From NCBI GenBank assembly GCA_021203915.1, contig JAJQAI010000222.1, positions 1 through 6,887 on the forward strand: DNA of 6,887 nucleotides. The letters are read 5' to 3'. The stretch is from Prevotella sp. (GTDB lineage: Bacteria; Bacteroidota; Bacteroidia; Bacteroidales; Bacteroidaceae). The notes under the pieces are model-generated. The model had not been told where the DNA came from and did not search any database. It saw only the letters and a list, made by a program, of their open reading frames with translations. Both the position numbers and the translations under genes were made by a program. Position 1 is the first letter of the stretch, and every line of letters starts with the position of its first letter. This document shows, piece by piece, positions 1 to 5,353 of this stretch.

Positions 1-28
1 ATTCTATAGATTTTAAAGAAAAAAATAG

Positions 29-51
29 CGAAATCATTTCGTAATTTTTTT
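29..51 (+). terminator. Weak hairpin plus T-run upstream of the first gene
   Basis: CGAAAT at 29-34 and ATTTCG at 36-41 are inverted around one central base, followed by AA and a run of seven T (45-51). This has the outline of a small intrinsic terminator for a gene left of the window. Only four or five pairs can form with a realistic loop and the stem is AT-rich. It could equally be chance in AT-rich DNA. Confidence 0.25.
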
Positions 52-58
52 AAGGAAG

Positions 59-1048
59 ATGAAAAAGAAATATCAAAATGCTTTCTTTGCCTTTGGTATT
101 ATTGTTCTAGCTATAATGATAACTAGGCTTGATTTCCATGAGACATGGAATGGGCTTAAACATGCTGGTTATTGGTTTATAGTAGTACTGCTACTTTGGG
201 CTTTTCTTTACATCTTCAACACCACTACATGGTATATTATAATCCGTAGTCTCCCTGGCGAAAAGCCTAAAATAAACTTTTTTTGGCTATATAAGATTAC
301 CGTTTCTGGTTTTGCTTTAAACTATGCTACCCCAGGAGGTCTAATGGGTGGTGAGCCGTACCGCATAATGTCGCTTTCTCCACTGATTGGACCCGAGAGG
401 GCCTCTTCCTCGGTGATTTTATATGTTATGACTCATATTTTTAGTCATTTCATATTTTGGCTTCTTTCGATATTGCTATATATTCTTACCCAACCAATAA
501 CCTTAATAGTTGGCATTGTTTTAATCTTTTCTGGAGCGTTTTGTTCCTTAGGTATATGGTTCTTTATGAAAGGCTACCAAAAAGGTTTAGCCGTAAGGAT
601 TATGAACCTTATTAAACACATCCCGGGAATAAAAAAATGGGCAAGTAATTTCATCTCCAAACACAAAGAGCAATTAGACACAATAGATAATCAAATAGCA
701 GCACTTCACAAGCAGAACAAAAAGACTTTCTTTTGTGCTATATCACTTGAAGTTGCATGTAGGATATTATCGGCCTTAGAGGTAATGTTCATCTTGCTAG
801 TGATAATGCCAAGTGTAAATTATATTGATTGCATACTAATTTTAGCCTTCACGAGTCTTTTTGCGAACCTACTATTCTTTATGCCTTTACAACTTGGTGG
901 AAGAGAGGGAGGTTTTCTTATGTCAACATCGACTCTGGCTCTTGGGGCTAGCTCCGGTATATTTGTTGCCCTAATTGTAAGAATAAGGGAGCTTATTTGG
1001 ACTGCCATTGGACTTTTAATGATTAAATTTGAAAAGAAAAGACAGTAA
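59..1048 (+). CDS. UPF0104 / YbhN-like flippase-domain integral membrane protein
   Basis: A 329-residue polytopic inner-membrane protein resembling the lysylphosphatidylglycerol synthase transmembrane-region family (UPF0104, YbhN-like). Hydrophobic segments are seen near residues 8-22, 37-55, 115-145, 148-170, 222-250, 254-276 and 303-322. Two family-typical glycine-rich motifs are present: [10 protein letters not shown] at about 93-102, after the conserved ATP stretch, and [11 protein letters not shown] at 276-286. There is no C-terminal aminoacyl-transferase domain, so this is the stand-alone membrane module and not a full MprF. Family members are linked to glycolipid or phospholipid translocation, but the substrate here is unknown. 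The ATG at 59 directly follows a purine-rich AAGGAAG and is the first methionine before the first membrane segment. The gene is probably co-transcribed with something upstream of the window, because no -7 box is seen in bases 1-58. Family assignment is fairly secure; function is inferred. Confidence 0.85.
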   Translation: MKKKYQNAFFAFGIIVLAIMITRLDFHETWNGLKHAGYWFIVVLLLWAFLYIFNTTTWYIIIRSLPGEKPKINFFWLYKITVSGFALNYATPGGLMGGEPYRIMSLSPLIGPERASSSVILYVMTHIFSHFIFWLLSILLYILTQPITLIVGIVLIFSGAFCSLGIWFFMKGYQKGLAVRIMNLIKHIPGIKKWASNFISKHKEQLDTIDNQIAALHKQNKKTFFCAISLEVACRILSALEVMFILLVIMPSVNYIDCILILAFTSLFANLLFFMPLQLGGREGGFLMSTSTLALGASSGIFVALIVRIRELIWTAIGLLMIKFEKKRQ

Positions 1049-1093
1049 GAAATTTTCAAATAGGTGTCTATATAGAAATTAAAAGAAAATCAG

Positions 1094-1101
1094 TAATTTT
1101 G
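1094..1101 (+). promoter_or_regulatory. Bacteroidota -7 box upstream of the regulator gene
   Basis: TAATTTTG is an exact match to the Bacteroidota primary-sigma -7 consensus TAnnTTTG and is followed by CA. No TTTG-like -33 element lies 19-21 bases upstream. Expected initiation is around 1105-1108, leaving a 5' leader of only about 5-8 nt before the ATG at 1113. It would drive the regulator and probably the lptE-like and TPR genes downstream. Confidence 0.55.
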
Positions 1102-1112
1102 CACCCCACAAG

Positions 1113-2324
1113 ATGAATACCACAGAATTACAAAGAGTAAAGCAAAGATATAGTATCGTTGGCAATTCAGAAGGTGTCAACCATGCTATTGATGTTGCCA
1201 TGCAGGTAGCCTCAACAGATTTATCTGTGCTTATAACTGGAGAAAGTGGTGTAGGTAAAGAGATAATCCCTCGTATAATTCATGATAATTCCCCTAGAAA
1301 AAGGGAAAAGTATTTTGCTATAAACTGCGGTTCTATTCCCGAAGGAACTATTGATAGCGAACTGTTTGGACATGAGAAAGGTTCTTTTACTGGAGCGATT
1401 GGCGAAAGCGAGGGATATTTTGGTGTTGCCAATAAAGGAACAATATTTTTAGATGAGGTAGGAGAACTTCCACTTGCAACTCAAGCTCGCCTATTGCGCG
1501 TTCTTGAAACGGGCGAATATATACGAGTTGGCGGACAAAAAATAATGAAGACCGATGTTAGGATAGTAGCTGCTACCAACATCAATATGAATAAGGCTAT
1601 TAGCGAAGGACGTTTCAGAGAAGATTTATATTATCGTCTTAATACCATCCCAATACAAATTCCACCTTTAAGAGATCGTGGAGAGGATATAATACTGCTA
1701 TTTAAACTGTTTGCAATGCAAATGGCAGAAAAGTATCATATACCCAAAATTACTCTTACAGAGGATGCAAAAAACGTAATGTTAAAGTATAAATGGCCTG
1801 GGAATGTTCGTCAGCTAAAAAATATAACAGAGCAGATGTCTATTCTTAGTCCTACAAGGGAAATTGGTGTTCAAGAAATTCGCAAGTTTATACCCGAAGA
1901 CATTGAAAGTACGCAACTTGCAACACTATCATCGGTTGCAAGTGGCTTTCGTGAAAATGAGAGGGAATTGCTCTATAAGATACTTTACGAATTACGTGGC
2001 AACGTCAATGACTTGCGTCGAGAGATGAACGATTTACGCAAGCAACTTGATGCTAAGACCTCAGCAGAGGTAAGCAAAGAAGAAGCTATTTTGCCAACAG
2101 TTATTTCTCCCCAACTTCAAGGAAACACTGCCCCCCAGGTATACGATGCATATGCTGAAGAGATTTCCGAGCCCGAAAGTCTCAATCTAGAGGACATCGG
2201 AAGACAGATGGTTGAAAAAGCTCTTGATAAAAATAGCGGAAACAGAAAAAAAGCAGCTCAAGAGCTCGGAATATCCGATCGCACACTCTATAGAAAAATC
2301 AAACAGTATGGACTTGATAAATAG
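1113..2324 (+). CDS. Sigma-54-activator-type AAA+ transcriptional regulator lacking a receiver domain
   Basis: A 403-residue enhancer-binding-protein-type regulator. Visible motifs are Walker A GESGVGKE (43-50), the sigma-54-contacting loop as GSFTGA (90-95, usual form GAFTGA), Walker B with D114 and E115 in GTIFLDEVGELP, the arginine-rich GRFREDLYYRL (166-176) and the sensor II WPGNVRQLKN (229-238). A linker of about 130 residues follows, with a charged, heptad-like stretch near 280-315. A Fis-type helix-turn-helix (HTH_8) ends the protein, with AAQELGISDRTLYRKIKQYG at 381-400. There is no N-terminal receiver, GAF or PAS domain: the AAA+ module begins almost at the start, so activity is not controlled by phosphorylation in cis. 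By family, it should remodel sigma-54 holoenzyme using ATP. The start at 1113 sits just after a -7 box. The 3' end overlaps the lptE-like gene by 17 bases, suggesting coupled expression. Confidence 0.93.
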   Translation: MNTTELQRVKQRYSIVGNSEGVNHAIDVAMQVASTDLSVLITGESGVGKEIIPRIIHDNSPRKREKYFAINCGSIPEGTIDSELFGHEKGSFTGAIGESEGYFGVANKGTIFLDEVGELPLATQARLLRVLETGEYIRVGGQKIMKTDVRIVAATNINMNKAISEGRFREDLYYRLNTIPIQIPPLRDRGEDIILLFKLFAMQMAEKYHIPKITLTEDAKNVMLKYKWPGNVRQLKNITEQMSILSPTREIGVQEIRKFIPEDIESTQLATLSSVASGFRENERELLYKILYELRGNVNDLRREMNDLRKQLDAKTSAEVSKEEAILPTVISPQLQGNTAPQVYDAYAEEISEPESLNLEDIGRQMVEKALDKNSGNRKKAAQELGISDRTLYRKIKQYGLDK

Positions 2325-2826
2325 CCATAAAAAAATCTTTTTTGCCCTACTTGTTTTTGTCTTAACAGCATGTAGCGTTTCCTACAAATTTAACGCCTCA
2401 AGCATTGACTACTCTAAGATAAAGACAATACAAATTGCGGATTTCCCCAACCGCGCTAGCTACGTTTGGGGTCCTATGGCTAGTACGTTCAACAATAAAC
2501 TAAAGGACATGTTCGCTGACCATACGCGTTTAATACAAGTTAAACGTAATGGCGATTTAAAAATAGAGGGAGAAATAACCCAATATTCCCAAAGAAATAA
2601 ATCCGTCACCAATGAAGGCTACTCAGCACAAGCCGAACTATCTATGACAGTAAACGTGAGGTTTACTAACAACGTAGATCACAATCAAGATTTTGAACAA
2701 CAATTTACTGCTACGTCAACCTTTGAGACGACCCAATCCTTAAGTTCTGTACAAGAGGAATTAGTCTCCCAGATGATAGATGATATTACTGATCAAATTT
2801 TCAATGCCACTGTGGCCAACTGGTAG
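2308..2826 (+). CDS. lptE: LptE-like LPS-assembly lipoprotein
   Basis: A 172-residue lipoprotein that in Bacteroidota corresponds to LptE, the outer-membrane partner of LptD in lipopolysaccharide assembly. A positively charged start (HKK at 7-9) and hydrophobic core (10-19) lead to a lipobox LTAC with the lipidated cysteine at 22. The following SVSYKFNASSIDYSKIKTI region resembles Bacteroidota LptE proteins. The rest is a polar alpha/beta domain with the GDLKIEGEITQYS strand near 82-94. I chose the ATG at 2308, inside the regulator's coding end, because it places the signal peptide at the N-terminus. An in-frame ATG at 2212 would bury the lipobox behind 32 polar residues encoded antiparallel to nothing but the regulator's HTH. 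No Shine-Dalgarno is visible, so translation probably depends on ribosomes finishing the regulator. The assignment rests on the lipobox, size and context; a generic lipoprotein is the alternative. Confidence 0.8.
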   Translation: MDLINSHKKIFFALLVFVLTACSVSYKFNASSIDYSKIKTIQIADFPNRASYVWGPMASTFNNKLKDMFADHTRLIQVKRNGDLKIEGEITQYSQRNKSVTNEGYSAQAELSMTVNVRFTNNVDHNQDFEQQFTATSTFETTQSLSSVQEELVSQMIDDITDQIFNATVANW

Positions 2827-2832
2827 AAAACG

Positions 2833-3609
2833 ATGGATTTAGTTCTCTTAAGCAAACATCCTGAACTTTTAGATAAGAAAACTCTTTTTGAGTTGCGTTC
2901 CTTGGTGGCACAATATCCATACTACCAGATAGCTAGACTGCTCTTACTTAAAAACCTTTATTTGCTCCATGACCCATATTTTGGCGAAGAACTTCGACGT
3001 TCAGCTCTTTATATAACTGATAGGAAAGTTCTTTTTGATATGGTGGAGGCAGCACATTATAATTTAAGAAGCACAACATCTTCCTCTAACGATGGTGGGG
3101 AAGATAAAAAAGCCTCTAGCGGTAGGACAATTTCTCTTATAGACCAATTTTTAGAGACCGTGCCTCAGGAGAAAGAAGAATCATCACAAAAAAAGAGAAC
3201 TAAAAGAAAGCCAACTCCTGCAGATGCAACAATCGACTATATATCATACCTTTTAGATGCTACTGAAGAAGAGGGCTCAAAAGCAGAACAAAGCAAATCT
3301 GAAATGAAGCATCAAGACCTTATTGATAGCTTTATTCAGACAAGTGGAGGTAAAATCCAACTCAAGGATGAACCAGAATTTGTTCCAGAGCCTCAAGAGG
3401 CGGATAGCAGCGAAAATGAGGATGACTATTTCACCGAAACCTTAGCCCAAATATACATTCGTCAAGGCCGATATTCCAAAGCACTAGAAATAATTACTCT
3501 TTTAAATTTGAAATATCCAGAAAAAAGTGCTTACTTTGCAGACCAAATTAGATTCTTGAAGAAACTAATAATAAACGATGCGGCTAAAAATGGGACACCA
3601 CAACCTTAA
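2833..3609 (+). CDS. Conserved-type protein of unknown function with C-terminal TPR-like segment
   Basis: A 258-residue protein with no signal peptide or membrane segment, so probably cytoplasmic. Residues 1-80 are helical and leucine/tyrosine-rich (for example YPYYQIARLLLLKNLYLL at 28-45). The middle (about 81-195) is low-complexity, charged and Ser/Glu/Lys-rich with a basic KKRTKRKP patch near 120-127, probably disordered. Within it, DATIDYISYLLDA (131-143) and HQDLIDSFIQ (160-169) look like short conserved islands. The C-terminus (about 199-245) fits one or two tetratricopeptide helices pairs, with LAQIYIRQGRYSKALEIITLL and a following KYPEKSAYFADQIRFL stretch. It begins 6 bases after the lptE-like stop, so it is almost certainly in the same transcript. 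The position between lptE and secG suggests an envelope or assembly role, but no function can be assigned from sequence. Confidence 0.85.
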   Translation: MDLVLLSKHPELLDKKTLFELRSLVAQYPYYQIARLLLLKNLYLLHDPYFGEELRRSALYITDRKVLFDMVEAAHYNLRSTTSSSNDGGEDKKASSGRTISLIDQFLETVPQEKEESSQKKRTKRKPTPADATIDYISYLLDATEEEGSKAEQSKSEMKHQDLIDSFIQTSGGKIQLKDEPEFVPEPQEADSSENEDDYFTETLAQIYIRQGRYSKALEIITLLNLKYPEKSAYFADQIRFLKKLIINDAAKNGTPQP

Positions 3610-3651
3610 AATTAAATGTGTTTAAGTAAAAAAGAAAAACTTCTTGTGGTA

Positions 3652-3660
3652 TAGTTTTTG
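3652..3660 (+). promoter_or_regulatory. Possible weak promoter for secG
   Basis: TAGTTTTTG resembles the Bacteroidota -7 box but has three instead of two bases between TA and TTTG, and no TTTG-like -33 element is correctly spaced. It lies about 40 bases before the secG start in an AT-rich gap of 92 bases. The same bases form the right half of a small inverted repeat (AAAAACT at 3635-3641 with AGTTTTT at 3653-3659). The alternative is simple read-through from the upstream gene. Confidence 0.3.
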
Positions 3661-3701
3661 CTTGTTAAAAAAGAATATTAAAAAAAATTGAAAGTAATCA
3701 T

Positions 3702-4121
3702 ATGTATACTTTATTTGTAGTCTTAATAGTAATTGCGGCACTCCTTATGATTGGGATAGTGTTAATTCAAGAGTCAAAAGGAGGTGGACTAGCATCAAAC
3801 TTCTCTTCCTCAAATCAGATTATGGGTGTTCGCAAGACAACGGACTTTGTAGAGAAAGCAACTTGGGGACTTGCCATCGCAATGGTTGTCTTTAGTGTTG
3901 TATGCGCTTATGTAGCACCTACAAGCAGTAGTGTAGAAAGTGTAATTGAAAAAGCAGCTACTGAGCAGCAGAAAACCAATCCAACCAACCTTCCTGGTTT
4001 TGGCGTAAGTCAACCTGAGGAAGCAGCTCCCGCTGAAGGTGCTCAAGCTCCAAAGGCTGCTGCCCCAGATCAAACTCCAGAGGATGCTGCCCCAGATCAA
4101 GCTCCAGAGGCTGGTGAATAA
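3702..4121 (+). CDS. secG: Preprotein translocase subunit SecG
   Basis: A 139-residue SecG, the small auxiliary subunit of the SecYEG translocon. The first transmembrane helix (3-21) runs into the family hallmark LIQESKGGGL (21-30), then SSNQIMGVRKTTDF and a second helix (about 55-72). That two-helix hairpin with a glycine-rich cytoplasmic loop is the complete SecG core. It is followed by an unusually long soluble tail (about 73-139) rich in Ala, Pro, Glu and Gln, strongly acidic and with no recognisable fold, ending in a near-identical duplicated nine-residue unit (120-128 and 129-137). Long low-complexity tails occur on SecG of Bacteroidota. The start at 3702 places the first helix at the N-terminus. 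It is preceded by an AT-rich leader without a clear Shine-Dalgarno. Confidence 0.95.
   Translation: MYTLFVVLIVIAALLMIGIVLIQESKGGGLASNFSSSNQIMGVRKTTDFVEKATWGLAIAMVVFSVVCAYVAPTSSSVESVIEKAATEQQKTNPTNLPGFGVSQPEEAAPAEGAQAPKAAAPDQTPEDAAPDQAPEAGE
4059..4112 (+). repeat. 27-bp tandem duplication in the secG tail
   Basis: Two adjacent in-frame 27-base units (4059-4085 and 4086-4112) differ at only three positions and encode AAPDQTPED and AAPDQAPEA. A partial, more diverged relative (GCTCAAGCTCCAAAGGCT) lies just before, at 4041-4058. This indicates recent duplication or slippage that keeps the reading frame. Confidence 0.9.
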
Positions 4122-4140
4122 ATCGAATTCGGGGATTTAA

Positions 4141-4172
4141 TTTGGTTAATTCGAATAAATCCCATACTTTTG
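4141..4172 (+). promoter_or_regulatory. Bacteroidota promoter of tRNA-His
   Basis: A TTTG -33 element (4141-4144) is followed after exactly 20 bases by TACTTTTG (4165-4172), a perfect TAnnTTTG -7 box that continues as CA. Initiation is expected near 4177-4180, about 40 bases before the mature tRNA. Both boxes and the spacing match the Bacteroidota primary-sigma consensus. Confidence 0.75.
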
Positions 4173-4191
4173 CACTCGCTTTTTTCGCGCG

Positions 4192-4214
4192 TGGAGCGAG
4201 CGTGCTCCATTTTT
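4192..4214 (+). terminator. GC-rich hairpin with T-run just upstream of tRNA-His
   Basis: TGGAGC (4192-4197) pairs with GCTCCA (4204-4209) around the loop GAGCGT, followed directly by TTTTT (4210-4214). It has the form of an intrinsic terminator and may end secG transcripts. It also lies within the tRNA's own 5' leader, two bases before the extra G of tRNA-His, so it could instead be a leader structure removed by RNase P. Confidence 0.45.
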
Positions 4215-4217
4215 ATG

Positions 4218-4291
4218 GTGGATGTAGTTCAGTTGGTTAGAGCGTCAGATTGTGGTTCTGAATGTCGTGGGTTCGAGTCCCACCATCCACC
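4218..4291 (+). tRNA. tRNA-His (anticodon GTG)
   Basis: A full cloverleaf can be drawn. The acceptor stem is GTGGATG (4218-4224) with CATCCAC (4284-4290). The D stem is GTTC/GAGC (4227-4230, 4240-4243) and the anticodon stem TCAGA/TCTGA. The seven-base loop TTGTGGT gives anticodon GTG at 4252-4254. The T arm is GTGGG/CCCAC around TTCGAGT (4267-4283). The base before the acceptor, 4217, is G and can pair with C73 at 4291, the identity pair (G-1:C73) expected of bacterial tRNA-His. The 3' CCA is not encoded (bases after C73 are CCT), so it must be added by nucleotidyltransferase. It has its own promoter and terminator. Confidence 0.98.
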
Positions 4292-4306
4292 CCTTAAGAA
4301 GAGGAT

Positions 4307-4335
4307 AAAAAACCGCTATTTTTAGCGGTTTTTTT
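4307..4335 (+). terminator. Intrinsic terminator of tRNA-His
   Basis: ACCGCTA pairs with TAGCGGT around a TTTT loop (4319-4322). The stem extends through an A-run on the left (4307-4312) against the T-run on the right (4329-4335). It is 16 bases after the tRNA end. The A/T flanks make it potentially active in both directions. Confidence 0.9.
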
Positions 4336-4441
4336 GTGCCCCAATGGATTTATCAGTCAATTATAAGCCTATTTTAGGGATAACTGATTGATTACCAAAT
4401 ATTTTCATACATTATGGTGGTGACAAACCATCTTATTTTAA

Positions 4442-4495
4442 GCCGAAAACTGACTTTTTAAGCACTTTTTTTATCGTTTTAGGTCAGTTTTCGGC
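4442..4495. repeat. 13-bp perfect inverted repeat, possible bidirectional terminator
   Basis: GCCGAAAACTGAC (4442-4454) and its exact complement GTCAGTTTTCGGC (4483-4495) are separated by 28 AT-rich bases. On the + strand it is followed by A and TTTTTT (4497-4502), which fits a terminator. On the minus strand it lies 30 bases past the stop of the DUF308 gene but has only a poor T-tract. The long loop is unusual for an intrinsic terminator. Nothing else, including any gene, is seen between the tRNA terminator and this element. Confidence 0.6.
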
Positions 4496-4524
4496 ATTTT
4501 TTCTTTCTCCGAATTCTATAAAAA

Positions 4525-5217
4525 TCAATCTTCCTCTACAGTATCAGATGGTGTTTCAGCCTCTTGTATTGGGTTTTCAACTTCTGAAGCCTCTAAATTA
4601 CCAGCAACTGCTGAGGACTGCTCATCTGCTCGAGCTTCCATCTCTTTTTTAATGCGCTTTCTTTCCTTATGTATCTTGATAGCATTGACGCATTCAACAA
4701 CACCATATAAAATAAGACACCACCCTATTATAAGCAGAGGTAGTGAAGCACTAGCCATGGGTTTTATTATAACAAAAAGACCAGTAAGTAATATTATAGC
4801 TGGACAAACCCAAAACCATAGTGGGATACGGCTATATTTATTCACGCTTACTAGGTTGGTGAATTGGTTTATTGCGCCCAATATTAGGATTGCTCCTAGA
4901 ACGTACATCAGCGATTTAACAAAAACACTAGGCATTAAGGCCAGTATCAAACCAAGTAAAACGCTACCTAAACCCACAATTGGGAAAACAGGTCTATAGG
5001 ATACAATAAGACGCCCTTGAGCATCATAAACCTCAGCATCGTTTTTGTGGAGTTTTGTATGGATATATTCAGCAAATGATATAACACCAGAAATTAGGAA
5101 TAATACACCAATGACAATGGTGATGCCCTTAACTGTGCTGCTTGGATTATAAATAAGCAATACACCTACTATTATAGCGCATATAGCGCGAAAGATTGAA
5201 CTTTGAAGAACTTTCAT
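4525..5217 (-). CDS. HdeD-like / DUF308 family membrane protein
   Basis: A 230-residue integral membrane protein with six predicted helices near residues 8-22, 30-48, 73-94, 101-121, 132-150 and 158-179. The repeating pattern of GVLLIYNPSSTVKGI, LGLILALMPSVFVKSL and TGLFVIIKPMASASLPLLIIG is the internal duplication typical of the HdeD/DUF308 family, where two-helix units carry an 'xP' turn. HdeD is known from acid resistance in enterobacteria, but in Bacteroidota these proteins are of unknown function. A highly charged tail (183-230, KERKRIKKE then acidic) is likely cytoplasmic and disordered. I take the ATG at 5217: an upstream in-frame extension to 5367 adds about 50 polar, lysine-rich residues and would read through both divergent promoters. 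Transcribed divergently from the protease. Confidence 0.85.
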   Translation of the reverse strand: MKVLQSSIFRAICAIIVGVLLIYNPSSTVKGITIVIGVLFLISGVISFAEYIHTKLHKNDAEVYDAQGRLIVSYRPVFPIVGLGSVLLGLILALMPSVFVKSLMYVLGAILILGAINQFTNLVSVNKYSRIPLWFWVCPAIILLTGLFVIIKPMASASLPLLIIGWCLILYGVVECVNAIKIHKERKRIKKEMEARADEQSSAVAGNLEASEVENPIQEAETPSDTVEED

Positions 5218-5249
5218 ATTTTTGGAAATCTTTTTTTTCTTGATGAATG

Positions 5250-5281
5250 CAAATTTAGCTATTTTTTTGTTAGAAGACGAA
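5250..5281 (-). promoter_or_regulatory. Promoter of the DUF308 gene
   Basis: On the minus strand TAAATTTG (5250-5257) is an exact TAnnTTTG -7 box continuing as CA. TTCG (5278-5281) lies exactly 20 bases upstream and matches the TTTG -33 element at three of four bases. Initiation near 5243-5246 would give a leader of about 27 bases before the ATG at 5217, which supports that start. Confidence 0.65.
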
Positions 5282-5311
5282 TTATCTATAATTGAAACAT
5301 CCCAAGAAGCT

Positions 5312-5342
5312 TTTGTATTTAGGCTAGAAAAGGTTATCTTTG
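5312..5342 (+). promoter_or_regulatory. Promoter of the S8 protease gene
   Basis: TTTG (5312-5315) and TATCTTTG (5335-5342, followed by CA) are exact matches to the Bacteroidota -33 and -7 elements, spaced by 19 bases. Initiation near 5346-5349 leaves only about 5-8 bases before the ATG at 5354. The promoter therefore excludes the longer in-frame start at 5222. Confidence 0.75.
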
Positions 5343-5353
5343 CATACTTTTTG

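Noticed and set aside
2212..2307. In-frame upstream extension of the lptE-like gene starting at ATG 2212
   Set aside because: It would put 32 polar residues ahead of the signal sequence and lipobox, and those bases already encode the regulator's helix-turn-helix in another frame.
4217..4293. tRNA-His as an integration site with a nearby mobile element
   Set aside because: No integrase gene and no direct repeat of the tRNA 3' end are present in the window.
4352..4388. ATCAGT/ACTGAT inverted 6-mers after the tRNA
   Set aside because: Six pairs with a 25-base loop in AT-rich DNA are expected by chance.
4345..4392. Short open frame of 15 codons after the tRNA terminator
   Set aside because: Too short, no promoter or ribosome binding site, and no resemblance to a known small protein.
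4652..4999. 115-codon + strand open frame opposite the DUF308 gene
   Set aside because: It is antisense to a gene with clear membrane-protein structure, has no promoter or family resemblance, and is explained as a shadow frame.
5322..5343. Sigma-54 promoter (TTTGCA as -12 element) before the protease or at the other TTTGCA sites
   Set aside because: No GG lies 10 bases before the GC at any of the four sites; near 5332 the spacing is 8. The TAnnTTTG reading fits better.
5222..5353. N-terminal extension of the protease from ATG 5222
   Set aside because: The extension contains both elements of the protease promoter and would hide the signal peptide behind 44 residues.
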